DNA from: Vibrio rhizosphaerae | Lineage (GTDB): Bacteria > Pseudomonadota > Gammaproteobacteria > Enterobacterales > Vibrionaceae | Assembly: GCF_024347095.1 (NCBI RefSeq) | Contig: NZ_AP024903.1 | Coordinates: 2,170,001-2,234,000, forward strand | Length of the DNA stretch: 64,000 nt | Direction: 5' to 3' | Part shown: positions 1 to 7,922 of the stretch, in pieces | How the letters are laid out: the number at the start of each line of letters is the position of its first letter | Position numbering within the stretch: the first letter of the stretch is position 1 | Notes under the pieces: model-generated | Told to the model about the DNA's origin: nothing | What the model saw: only the letters and a program-made list of their open reading frames with translations | The model's database searches: none | Made by a program: the position numbers and the translations under genes

Positions 1-312
1 TCAATAATTAATCTAAAAAATATTCCATTCTATTTTTGACAGCGCTTTATCCAGTGACTAGTAGTTAGTGTGTTTAATTAGATCATTTGTTTTCGATCTA
101 TTTTCAGTTTTTTACTGATAATTTTCTGGTTCTGCCGAGTTGTTATCAATTAAAAGCAAAATCTATCACTCGGATTTTTATTTCAACTTATGGACTCAGG
201 GTCGAGTCAGGGGGTGGATGAACATTCATTTATGGATAGCAACACATCATTTTCAGCATTAAAAATAATTACTTAAAAATAAATAGTTAAAAATAATTGA
301 AAGGAGTAACAA
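1..312. other. Upstream region of the cellulase gene
   Basis: This is AT-rich non-coding sequence at the window edge. The last 50 bases hold short repeats of the type TAAAAATAA before an AAGGAG ribosome-binding site at 301-306. I see no convincing operator or gene. The promoter of the cellulase-arabinanase unit presumably lies here. Confidence 0.5.
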
Positions 313-2160
313 ATGAGAAAACAGCGAGTTTTCAAGAACATCAGTTGCAGGAAACAAACGCTTAGTATTGGTATCAGTCTGGCTTTAGCGGCGATGTCCG
401 GTTCTGCCTATGCAGCATGTAGTTATGAAGTTCAGAGTGACTGGGGCTCAGGCTTCGTTGCTAACGTGACTGTAAAAAATGATACCACCAGTGCGGTATC
501 GGCATGGAATGTCGGCTGGGAATATACTAAAGGCGCTAAAATTACCAATATCTGGAATGCGGTACTATCCGGTACCAACCCATATACTGCAAGTAGTACA
601 GCTTCAAACGGTAGTCTACAACCCGGCTCTAGCACCACATTCGGCTTTCAGGGCACAGGTGCTGCCGAGGTACCAACGCTGACCGGTTCACTATGTGGTG
701 ACAGCGGCGGCGACAATGGCGGCGGCGATAACGGCGGTGGCGACAACGGTGGCGGTGATAACGGCGGCGACGGCAATCAAGTCGTTTTCCGTGTTAACGA
801 AAATGGCCATATCACTAAAGATGATGTTGTTAAACCAGTACATTGCGGCTCATGGTTTGGTCTGGAAGGTCGTCACGAACAGGCGAACGACTCTGTAAAC
901 CCTAGCGGCGCACCGATGGAACTCTATATGGGTAACACGTTCTGGGCGAACAACAGCCAAGGCACCGGCCGGACAATCCAACAGACAATGGATGAAATCA
1001 AAGAGAAAGGTATCAACCTGATTCGTCTGCCGATTGCACCGCAAACACTGGATCCCGATGACCCGCAAGGTCAGCCTCGTGTCTTTAAAAACCATGAATC
1101 TGTTCGTGCCACCAATGCGCGTCAGGCACTGGAAGACTTCATCAAACTGGCTGACAAAAATGGTATCGATATTCTGCTCGATATCCACTCCTGCTCAAAT
1201 TATCTGGGCTGGCGTGCGGGACGTTTAGACGCAACCCCACCTTATGCTGATGCAAACCGTGACAACTACCCCTACAAACGTGAAGACTACTCCTGTGGTA
1301 CCGATGTCGGTCCTGGCGTGACTGTTCAGGAATACAACGAACAGAAATGGCTTGAAGACCTGCGTCAACTGGCTCGTTTCGCAGATGAGCTGAAAGTGAA
1401 TAACATCCTCGGGATCGATATCTTTAACGAACCATGGGATTACACTTGGACCGATTGGAAAACACTGGCTGAACATGCTTATGAAGCCATCAACGAAGAA
1501 AACAAAAATGTGTTGATCTGGGTTGAAGGTATCAGTAGCGGCACTTCCGATGGCACACCAAGCCCTCATGGCGATGAAGCAACCAATCCAAACTGGGGTG
1601 AAAACTTCTTCTCTATGGCAACAAGCCCACTGAACATTCCAAAAGATCGTTTAGTGCTGTCACCACACACTTACGGCCCTTCTGTTTCTGTACAGAAACA
1701 GTTCATGGATCCGGCACAACCTGAGTGTGCTGGCTTATCTGAAGAAGAAGCGGCAAAAGCGAAATGTAACATTGTGATCAACCCAGAATTGCTCAGACAA
1801 GGTTGGGAAGAACACTTCGGTTACCTCAAAGATGAAGGTTATGCCATTGTGATCGGTGAGTTCGGTGGTCACTATGACTGGCCGAAATCAGGTGCCGTCC
1901 GGATTCAGGATATGTGGGGCTACCTCCCTCGTTCTGACTACGATAAAAAATGGCAAAATGCGCTTGTTGACTACATGTCAGACAAGAACATTGAAGGTTG
2001 CTACTGGAGTATCAACCCAGAATCAGACGACACCGGTGGTTTGTACACTCACGCCTATGATGCACGCACTAACACATCTGGCTGGGGTGAATGGACTGGC
2101 TTCGAAACTGAAAAATGGGACATGTTACAACGGTTGTGGGATTCAAACACCGTTAAGTAA
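313..2160 (+). CDS. Secreted GH5 cellulase with N-terminal CBM2
   Basis: This is a 615-aa secreted endoglucanase predicted to cut beta-1,4-glucan. A signal peptide ends at about AYA34. Residues 36-128 form a CBM2-type cellulose-binding module with cysteines at both ends (C36 and C128). A Gly/Asp/Asn-rich linker built on GGGDN repeats spans about 129-155. The GH5 catalytic domain fills about 157-615. The GH5 acid/base is E373 in IFNEPW and the nucleophile is E516 in IGEFGG. The start is set by AAGGAG eight bases before the ATG. The arabinanase gene begins 40 bp after the stop, which suggests one transcript. The exact GH5 subfamily and substrate range (cellulose or mixed glucan) cannot be decided from sequence alone. 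Confidence 0.93.
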   Translation: MRKQRVFKNISCRKQTLSIGISLALAAMSGSAYAACSYEVQSDWGSGFVANVTVKNDTTSAVSAWNVGWEYTKGAKITNIWNAVLSGTNPYTASSTASNGSLQPGSSTTFGFQGTGAAEVPTLTGSLCGDSGGDNGGGDNGGGDNGGGDNGGDGNQVVFRVNENGHITKDDVVKPVHCGSWFGLEGRHEQANDSVNPSGAPMELYMGNTFWANNSQGTGRTIQQTMDEIKEKGINLIRLPIAPQTLDPDDPQGQPRVFKNHESVRATNARQALEDFIKLADKNGIDILLDIHSCSNYLGWRAGRLDATPPYADANRDNYPYKREDYSCGTDVGPGVTVQEYNEQKWLEDLRQLARFADELKVNNILGIDIFNEPWDYTWTDWKTLAEHAYEAINEENKNVLIWVEGISSGTSDGTPSPHGDEATNPNWGENFFSMATSPLNIPKDRLVLSPHTYGPSVSVQKQFMDPAQPECAGLSEEEAAKAKCNIVINPELLRQGWEEHFGYLKDEGYAIVIGEFGGHYDWPKSGAVRIQDMWGYLPRSDYDKKWQNALVDYMSDKNIEGCYWSINPESDDTGGLYTHAYDARTNTSGWGEWTGFETEKWDMLQRLWDSNTVK

Positions 2161-2200
2161 CAGTTGATCGTTGACCTCTCATGATAGTGAAGGTGTTTCA

Positions 2201-3604
2201 ATGAGAACACGCGACATTATATTTCTTGCGGGCTTCGTGCTCGCAGGAACGGTACAAGCAAACGTCGGGAATGGTGTTTATACCATTCAGTCGAAGGTGA
2301 GCGGGAAATTAGTCGAAGTCGCAAATGCTGACCAAAAGAATGGCGCCAACATCAGCCAGTGGCCGGATAACGGCCATAATACGCAACGTTGGATCATTAC
2401 TCAGCGCGATGACGGTTATTACTCCATCATCAACCTACACAGTGCCAAAGCAATGGAAGTATACCGCTCTGGCACCGCGGACGGTGACAATGTCTCGCAA
2501 TGGCAATATTGGGGTGGCGACACTCAAAAGTGGGACATTCGGGATCTCAATAACAGCTACTATGTACTGGTCAATAAAAATAGCGCGAAAGCGCTGGATT
2601 TATGGGACTGGGATACCGCTGACGGCGCAAATATCGATCAGTGGGAGGTCAATAATCTCGATGTGCAACAGTTTCGTCTCAATTTAGTGCGGGCCTCTGG
2701 TGGTCAGCCGGTAGATACCTCATCGACCAATGGCAGAACCAATCATTGGCCTTTAAGCGGCAATTTAGGCACACATGATCCAACCATTGCCTATGAAAAC
2801 GGGACTTGGTGGGAATTTCAAACCGGTAAAGGGATTTATGGCAAAGTCAGCTACAACGGCTTGGACTGGAATCCGTTACCATCGGTTTTTCCACATGGTT
2901 TAAGCTGGTGGTACACCTATGTCCCCGGTTTGAAAAACGATGATGTCTGGGCTCCGGATGTGAAACATTATAATGGCCGAGTCTGGCTCTATTATGCGGT
3001 TTCAACATTTGGTTCCCGTGTGTCAGCGATTGGTTTGGCTTCCGCCTCAAGTCTAGCGGCTGGTGACTGGCAAGATCACGGCATGGTCATTCATACGACC
3101 ACGGCCAATGATTACAATGCCATTGACCCTGACTTAGTGATTGATAAAGCCGGCGATCCATGGCTGACCTTTGGCTCTTTTGGCTCAGGGATTAAGCTGG
3201 TTCGTCTCAATCCAATCACCATGAAACCGATTGGTGAGCTATCGAGTCTGGCCAGTCGTTCCGGTGGGATTGAAGCCCCCAGTATTGTTTATCGTCGTGG
3301 TTACTATTATCTGTTTGTGTCCACAGGTCGCTGTTGTCGTGGCGTCGACAGCACCTATCAAATCCGTTATGGTCGAGCAACCAGTATCACTGGTCCATAT
3401 CTGGATAAAAATGGTCAAGACATGATGAATGGTGGCGGCACGTTACTCGATGGGGGCAACAAACGGTGGATTGGCCCCGGCGGTCAGGACATTGCCAATA
3501 CCGATGTTATCGTCCGTCATGCTTATGACGCGACCGATAACGGCAATTCAAAATTGCTGATTAGCACATTAAACTGGGATAGTAACGGCTGGCCGAGATA
3601 TTAA
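2201..3604 (+). CDS. Secreted GH43 arabinanase with ricin-B lectin domain
   Basis: This is a 467-aa predicted endo-1,5-alpha-L-arabinosidase acting on the arabinan side chains of pectin. The ATG at 2201 is preferred over an in-frame TTG at 2171. It has GAAGG at a good distance and begins a clean signal peptide ending near VQA20. Residues about 23-160 are a ricin-type beta-trefoil with three QxW-like repeats (TQRW, TQKW, VQQF). The GH43 five-blade propeller runs from about 182 to the end. Candidate catalytic residues are D193 (HDPT), D309 (AIDPD) and E358 (IEAPS), the usual GH43 triad. It follows the cellulase gene by 40 bp, so co-expression is likely. A GH43 exo-enzyme is the main alternative. 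Confidence 0.9.
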   Translation: MRTRDIIFLAGFVLAGTVQANVGNGVYTIQSKVSGKLVEVANADQKNGANISQWPDNGHNTQRWIITQRDDGYYSIINLHSAKAMEVYRSGTADGDNVSQWQYWGGDTQKWDIRDLNNSYYVLVNKNSAKALDLWDWDTADGANIDQWEVNNLDVQQFRLNLVRASGGQPVDTSSTNGRTNHWPLSGNLGTHDPTIAYENGTWWEFQTGKGIYGKVSYNGLDWNPLPSVFPHGLSWWYTYVPGLKNDDVWAPDVKHYNGRVWLYYAVSTFGSRVSAIGLASASSLAAGDWQDHGMVIHTTTANDYNAIDPDLVIDKAGDPWLTFGSFGSGIKLVRLNPITMKPIGELSSLASRSGGIEAPSIVYRRGYYYLFVSTGRCCRGVDSTYQIRYGRATSITGPYLDKNGQDMMNGGGTLLDGGNKRWIGPGGQDIANTDVIVRHAYDATDNGNSKLLISTLNWDSNGWPRY

Positions 3605-3654
3605 AACCAGCTCACGATGTTTATCAGATGAGTGTTCATCCAATCAATGTCATC

Positions 3655-3690
3655 AAAAGCGGGCGACTGTCACCAGTGGCCCGCTTTTTT
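3655..3690 (+). terminator. Rho-independent terminator after the arabinanase gene
   Basis: The stem AAAAGCGGGC / GCCCGCTTTT has a 14-base loop and runs into six T residues, about 50 bp after the arabinanase stop codon. Confidence 0.85.
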
Positions 3691-3832
3691 ATCCTCTTCA
3701 TTTGCTCCTCACCCCACGTTATGCCCGCGATGTTGCTCCCTCTTATGTTTCTCAATCGACTCGTTTTCTCGCCCCCTTATCTTTCACGCCCGCCGGTGTT
3801 GCTCAAAGCTGTCAATCGACCATAACATCTGG

Positions 3833-3887
3833 TTGCATAAATCACATCACGTTTGTTGCAAAATAAAAACAAATTATCATTTTGCAA
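3833..3887. promoter_or_regulatory. Candidate LuxO activator sites for the Qrr promoter
   Basis: Three TTGCA words occur at 3833, 3856 and 3882. The last two form an inverted pair, TTGCAAAAT and ATTTTGCAA. Known LuxO boxes upstream of qrr genes have the form TTGCA-N3-TGCAA, and bacterial enhancer sites for sigma-54 promoters sit about 100-150 bp upstream, as here. No copy matches the full consensus, so this is inferred from position and half-sites. Confidence 0.4.
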
Positions 3888-3973
3888 ATAAGATATGAGT
3901 GTAACTGTATTGAGTTTTGATTAATATTTAACCAAGCCGTTTAAAATCAATTAGTTATCAACATTTTAATTTT

Positions 3974-3990
3974 TGGCACACATCATGCAA
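3974..3990 (+). promoter_or_regulatory. Sigma-54 promoter of the Qrr RNA
   Basis: TTGGCACACATCATGCA carries GG at 3975-3976 and GC at 3987-3988, ten bases apart. This is the defining -24/-12 spacing of RpoN promoters. Transcription would begin at about 4000, exactly where the Qrr-like sequence starts. Confidence 0.88.
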
Positions 3991-3999
3991 TAACAAGTA

Positions 4000-4101
4000 T
4001 GACCCTTATTAAGCCGAGGGTCACCTAGCCAACTGACGTTGTTAGTGAACCAAATTGTTCATATCGATAGCCAATCACACTCTTTGTGGTTGGCTTTTTT
4101 T
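4000..4101 (+). ncRNA. qrr: Qrr quorum-regulatory small RNA
   Basis: A ~102-nt RNA gene is recognised by the block from AGCCGAGGGTCACC through TAGCCAACTGACGTTG to TTAGTGAA. I recognise this as the highly conserved Hfq-dependent pairing region of Vibrio Qrr RNAs. The 5' stem-loop is GACCC (4001-4005) with GGGTC (4018-4022). The 3' end is a terminator, AGCCAATCAC / GTGGTTGGCT, followed by seven T residues. A sigma-54 promoter starts it at about 4000. In vibrios, LuxO~P activates qrr at low cell density, and the RNAs repress LuxR/HapR-type regulators and derepress AphA. No luxO lies beside it, so this is one of the dispersed copies rather than the luxO-linked qrr1. The copy number cannot be assigned. 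Confidence 0.92.
4069..4101 (+). terminator. Qrr intrinsic terminator
   Basis: Stem AGCCAATCAC (4069-4078) pairs with GTGGTTGGCT (4086-4095) with one G-U pair, followed by a run of T. It ends the small RNA and lies just before the 3' end of the convergent LysR gene. Confidence 0.85.
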
Positions 4102-4119
4102 ATATCTCACAGGTCAAGC

Positions 4120-5037
4120 TCATCGCATCACTTGCTGCAAATGTTCTAACAACCACCGCTGGGCTGCATCTTGACTCAACCTTTTATGCCATAACAGACA
4201 TAACTTAATGTCCTCATATCCCATCGGCACATCACTCATCATGAGATTGTAATGCTGCTGCCAAATGACAGCGAGCCCATGAGGCACCGTTGCCAAAAAT
4301 GGCTGCTGCTTTAAAAGCAACGGATAAGAAGAGAAATGAGGTGAAACATAACGGATATGGCGTGATTTGCCTTGTTGTGCCAAAAATTGATCCAGTTGAC
4401 TACTGGTTGCATTACGATAGGACACCAACAGATGTTCTTTACTCAAAAACTCATCCAAGGTGATCGGGTCTGAAAGTGACATTTGCGCGGGTGACCAAAC
4501 CGTTTTGTAGCCCATACGCCGGACATGTAAACTCTCCGTTTCCAACGTCGATATGGTATCCAACGAGATAGCTACATCCACAATCCCTTCTTCTACAGCA
4601 TCACGCGCCGTATAAGGATCAACATTGACCACCTTCAGATAAACGCCCGGAGCATCTTGATATATCTGTTGTAAAAGCGTTGGCATCACCCATTGTTCAA
4701 CCCATTCACTCATGCCAATCCGAAAGGTTTTCACACTGGTCTGGGGGGAGAAAACCGGTACATCAAATAACTGGCTATGGAGGGATCCCATCAGCGGTGT
4801 CAGCGCTTGAACCAATGTTTCAGCACGGGGGGTTGCAATCATCCCGCTGCCTTGTCTCACGAATAAAGGATCGCCGACGAGCTCCCTAAGTCGCTTCAGC
4901 GCACCGCTTACGGCAGGCTGCCCCAGATACAAGCGTTCCGCAGCTTTGGTGACACTTTGCTCATGATACAAAGCCAATAACACCACCAGCAAATTTAAGT
5001 CCACTCGTCTAATATCATCAATAACAATATGGTTCAT
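4120..5037 (-). CDS. LysR-family transcriptional regulator
   Basis: This is a 305-aa LysR-type regulator with the usual layout. The winged helix-turn-helix lies near the N terminus (VDLNLLVVLLALYHEQSV, then TKAAERLYLGQPAVSGALKRL), followed by an effector-binding domain. The reading frame is open 138 bases further upstream, but that extension is hydrophobic, off-family and crosses the divergent gene. The ATG at 5037 gives the normal family length. Its start lies 80 bp from that of the divergent MBL-fold hydrolase gene, the classic arrangement in which a LysR protein controls its divergent neighbour. The effector is unknown. Its 3' end faces the Qrr terminator. Confidence 0.88.
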   Translation of the reverse strand: MNHIVIDDIRRVDLNLLVVLLALYHEQSVTKAAERLYLGQPAVSGALKRLRELVGDPLFVRQGSGMIATPRAETLVQALTPLMGSLHSQLFDVPVFSPQTSVKTFRIGMSEWVEQWVMPTLLQQIYQDAPGVYLKVVNVDPYTARDAVEEGIVDVAISLDTISTLETESLHVRRMGYKTVWSPAQMSLSDPITLDEFLSKEHLLVSYRNATSSQLDQFLAQQGKSRHIRYVSPHFSSYPLLLKQQPFLATVPHGLAVIWQQHYNLMMSDVPMGYEDIKLCLLWHKRLSQDAAQRWLLEHLQQVMR

Positions 5038-5116
5038 CAAGACAATCAATTTAATTAATAAACAGAGGATGAATATACTCCAGAAACTCAATCGATCAAT
5101 CTCATCAGAGGAAACC

Positions 5117-6064
5117 ATGAAAAAATTTTGGATCATATCTTTTATATTGCTAGCGAATTTCGCCAATGCATCCACCTATCTCGATGCGCAGCAAGCGCCG
5201 GGCTACTATCGGATTAAACTCGGTAAACTACTTGTGACGGCAGTTTCAGACGGGACGGTCAATGTACCGTTCGATAAAATCCTGACCCATACCAGCAAAA
5301 AATCGATTCATCAGGCACTCCAATCCGCCTATCTGCAATCACCGGTAGAAACATCAATCAATACATTTGTGATTGATGATGGTAAACAACAGATTTTAGT
5401 CGATGCCGGCGCAGGCGATCTATTTGGCGACTTGGGCGGACACCTGCTCAGTAATCTTGCCGCCGCCGGATATCCGGCAGAGAGCATCGATGCGGTATTA
5501 CTGACCCATATCCATGCCGATCATTCCGGTGGCATCAGCAGAAACGGACATGTGGCATTTCCTAACGCCACCGTGTATGTCGATCAGCATGATGCTGACT
5601 TTTGGCTGAACGAGAAAAACATCAGCCATGTTGAGGCAGACCAGCGCCATACATTTGCCGACACCCAAAAGACGGTCGGCCCGGTCAAAGATGCCGGTAA
5701 ATTAACCACATTTCAGGCACCGGTAGCATTATTTCCGGGCATACAAGCGATTCCGGCACCGGGACACACACCGGGCAGCGTGATTTACAAAGTGTCCAGC
5801 GCAGGGAAAAATCTGGTGTTGTGGGGCGATATTATCCATATCAAAACCATCCAACTCCCCTCACCTTCGGTCGCAATTCACTTTGACGTCAATCAGCAAA
5901 AAGCCGTTGAAACACGGAAGAAAGTCTTGCAACAAGTGGTCAAAGAAGGCGATCTCGTTGCGGCTGCGCATATCTCCTTCCCGGGCTTCGGGCATGTCGT
6001 GAAAGCGCAACACGGATATCGCTGGTTACCCGTAGAGTATACTAACGCGCTGAACAGCAAATAA
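5117..6064 (+). CDS. Secreted MBL-fold metallohydrolase
   Basis: This is a 315-aa metallo-beta-lactamase-fold hydrolase with an N-terminal signal peptide (MKKFWIISFILLANFANA). The dinuclear metal site is visible: HIHADH with SGG after it, then a histidine in PGHTPGS, the bridging aspartate in LWGDIIH and a late histidine in FPGFGH. The layout resembles the MPH/YtnP-like branch, which includes lactonases and organophosphate hydrolases. I cannot tell the substrate. The ATG at 5117 has AGAGGA before it and starts the signal peptide. An upstream ATG at 5069 would bury the signal peptide. It is divergent from the LysR gene and probably its target. Confidence 0.85.
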   Translation: MKKFWIISFILLANFANASTYLDAQQAPGYYRIKLGKLLVTAVSDGTVNVPFDKILTHTSKKSIHQALQSAYLQSPVETSINTFVIDDGKQQILVDAGAGDLFGDLGGHLLSNLAAAGYPAESIDAVLLTHIHADHSGGISRNGHVAFPNATVYVDQHDADFWLNEKNISHVEADQRHTFADTQKTVGPVKDAGKLTTFQAPVALFPGIQAIPAPGHTPGSVIYKVSSAGKNLVLWGDIIHIKTIQLPSPSVAIHFDVNQQKAVETRKKVLQQVVKEGDLVAAAHISFPGFGHVVKAQHGYRWLPVEYTNALNSK

Positions 6065-6312
6065 ATCGTATCCACTCGCCGCCTTTTCGAGGTATGAATA
6101 TGCCCATGATGCCGAGACGTTCCGGCCTCATGGGACAACAACACGAGGATCCCATATCTGCTGATCTCTATACCTCAATACGATCACAGTGACTGGATGG
6201 CATCGATGGAACGATAACGCCCCAAACCAAACAATAATGGTCAATACTTCACCACTCCGATATGATAATCCAATTGTTTTCGAAACATGCTGGCTCAGCA
6301 CAAGGATTGTTT

Positions 6313-6927
6313 ATGCCAATTGAATTTCTTCTGACGTCACTGATTGTTGTTCTGCTTCCCGGGACGGGGGTGTTATATACCGTATCGATTGGCCTGACTC
6401 GCGGTGCCAAAGCCAGCCTCTATGCGGCACTCGGCTGTACCGCCGGTATTATTCCGCATCTGGTTGCCAGCGTTTTCGGGCTGGCGGCCATTTTACATAC
6501 CAGCGCAGTCCTGTTTCAGCTATTGAAATATGCTGGCGTGATCTATCTGGCTTATCTGGCTTGGGGGATGTGGAAAGACGCCGGCGCACTGACACTTCAG
6601 AATGAGAACACATCTCAAACGGGTTATCTTGCTATTGCATCCAAAGCCGTATTGATTAATTTACTCAACCCGAAACTGTCGATCTTTTTCCTCGCTTTCT
6701 TACCTCAATTTGTCCCTGCGCAACAGACGGCTCCGATACTGCACATGTTGATCCTGAGTCTGGTGTTCATGTTGATGACCTTCGTCGTGTTTGTCATCTA
6801 CGGCCTGCTGGCCAATAAAATCCGTCATGCCATCATCCAGTCACCCCAAATTGTCCGTCGGATCCAAAAAAGCTTCGCCGGACTGTTTGTATTAATGGGA
6901 ATAAAACTGGCCACGATGGAACGTTAG
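6313..6927 (+). CDS. LysE/RhtB-family amino-acid exporter
   Basis: This is a 204-aa inner-membrane protein with about six hydrophobic segments. It has family signatures near the N terminus (PGTGVLYTVSIGLTRGAKA) and in the middle (LINLLNPKLSIFFLAFLPQFV). LysE/RhtB proteins export amino acids such as homoserine, threonine or leucine by proton exchange; the substrate here is unknown. The ATG at 6313 follows AAGGA and gives the family length. A 17-codon upstream extension is unlikely. A repeat island starts 45 bp after its stop. Confidence 0.87.
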   Translation: MPIEFLLTSLIVVLLPGTGVLYTVSIGLTRGAKASLYAALGCTAGIIPHLVASVFGLAAILHTSAVLFQLLKYAGVIYLAYLAWGMWKDAGALTLQNENTSQTGYLAIASKAVLINLLNPKLSIFFLAFLPQFVPAQQTAPILHMLILSLVFMLMTFVVFVIYGLLANKIRHAIIQSPQIVRRIQKSFAGLFVLMGIKLATMER

Positions 6928-6971
6928 TTGTTCAGCGAGGCAGGTGACGTATCACAAATCGTCACGTCCTG

Positions 6972-7140
6972 AATGATTAGGCTTTTCCGGGCAGGACGCC
7001 CGTAAAAGCTGGTTCTGGACAACGTGCGATCAAGCCGAACAAAAAAGATGTTCTGGTTACGCTTGCATCTTGGCAAGAGTAACTGGCGCACTGAGCACAA
7101 ATGCCTCTGAAACCGCAAAACGTAATTGTGCGTCACATCT
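6972..7140. repeat. Palindromic repeat E0, right arm only
   Basis: First trace of the island repeat. It holds only the right arm, from AATGATTAGGC to the end word TTGTGCGTCA. It includes the hairpins GGGCAGGACGCCC and GTTACGCTTGCA / GGCAAGAGTAAC. It marks the left edge of the island, 45 bp past the LysE stop. Confidence 0.85.
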
Positions 7141-7181
7141 GGGAGCCCAAGGCTGGGAAGATAAAATTTGTAATGCAGGTG
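7141..7181. other. Empty slot between repeats E0 and E1
   Basis: A ~41-bp stretch separates a right arm from the next left arm. It starts with GGGAGCCCAAGGCTGG, as do the DNA stretches entering the bacteriocin modules, but it carries no gene. Confidence 0.5.
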
Positions 7182-7610
7182 TTTGGTGCGCAATGACTTT
7201 CTCCGAACTCATTGCCATCTCCGAAAGCGCCCCAGTTCCTTTTGATGGATGTCAAAAGGAACCAAAAGCATCTTTTTGAGTTCAGCGCACATAATCAGGG
7301 TCGGATTGATTCGCATCCTGCTCAAGCAATCCTGAAAATTCATCCTTGAATTTTCCCCCTGAGATCATCGATCAATTTAGCTTTTTTAAAAAGATTTCAC
7401 TCTATTCAAATCAACCACCAAACCAAGAAAATCATTCAAGGATGAATGATTAGGCTTTTCCGGGCAGGACGCCCGTAAAAGCTGGTTCTGGACAACGTGC
7501 GATCAAGCCGAACAAAAAAGATGTTCTGGTTCGTCTTTCATCTCTGAAAGATGAACTGGCGCACTGAGTAACAATGTCTCTGAAATTGAGGAACGTAATT
7601 GTGCGTCAAA
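7182..7610. repeat. Palindromic repeat E1, complete (left + right arm)
   Basis: Full ~429-bp unit. The left arm begins GTTTGGTGCGCAATGAC and contains the hairpin GTTCCTTTTGA / TCAAAAGGAAC. The right arm contains GTTCGTCTTTCA / TGAAAGATGAAC and ends TTGTGCGTCA. The right arm read in reverse complement aligns with the left arm over roughly 165 bases, so the unit is one long imperfect inverted repeat. Apparent short reading frames inside it are not credible genes. Confidence 0.85.
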
Positions 7611-7651
7611 CTGCAACGCCGGAGGCTGGAAAAGTAAAAGGGTGATGCTGA
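7611..7651. other. Empty slot between repeats E1 and E2
   Basis: A ~41-bp spacer starts CTGCAACGCCGGAGGCTGG and ends GGTGATGCTGA. An almost identical spacer lies at 17373-17413 between E4 and E5. Its two ends resemble the two ends of the gene-bearing slots. Confidence 0.5.
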
Positions 7652-7922
7652 GTTTGGGACGCAATGACTTTCTTCGATTTCATTAGCTTCTTCGAAAGCG
7701 CCCCAGTTCCTTTTGATGGATGTCAAAAGGAACCAAAAACATCTTTTTAAGTTCAGCGCACGTAATCAGGGACGCTTTTATTCGCTCCTGCTCACAAAAA
7801 GCTTAAAATTCATCCATGAATTTTACCCTGAGATCATCGATCAATTTGGCTTCGTCTTAGAAAGATTTCACACAACTCAAATCAACCACCTGATCTAGAA
7901 AACTATTCACGGATGAATGGTT
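7652..7922. repeat. Palindromic repeat E2, left arm and centre; interrupted
   Basis: The left arm and central region match E3, but similarity stops at GAATGGTTA, which supplies the stop codon of the nucleotidyltransferase gene. A matching right-arm end appears only at about 12336. This suggests that 7923-12335 was inserted into, or replaced part of, this unit. Confidence 0.8.

Noticed and set aside
695..898. Alternative-frame open reading frame over the cellulase linker
   Set aside because: It is produced by the GGCGGCGATAAC-type linker repeats read in another frame; the GH5 frame is clearly the coding one.
4120..5175. The longer LysR frame starting at 5175
   Set aside because: The extra 46 residues are off-family, run antisense through the signal-peptide region of the MBL hydrolase gene and lack a ribosome-binding site.
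7182..7610. Interpretation of the palindromic repeats as insertion sequences
   Set aside because: There is no transposase frame, no short perfect terminal inverted repeats and no evident target duplication; non-autonomous elements remain possible.
7538..7726. Minus-strand open frames beginning MTSIKRNWG in E1/E2 and in E4/E5 (17300-17488)
   Set aside because: Same reason: they span a right arm, the empty spacer and a left arm, and are conserved only as repeat DNA.
7713..7898. Short open frames inside repeats E2, E3 and E4 (similar translations at 7713-7898, 14477-14743, 17012-17215)
   Set aside because: Their similarity follows from the repeated DNA; they start in the hairpin region, lack ribosome-binding sites and run through structured repeat sequence. 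They are best treated as repeat sequence, not proteins.
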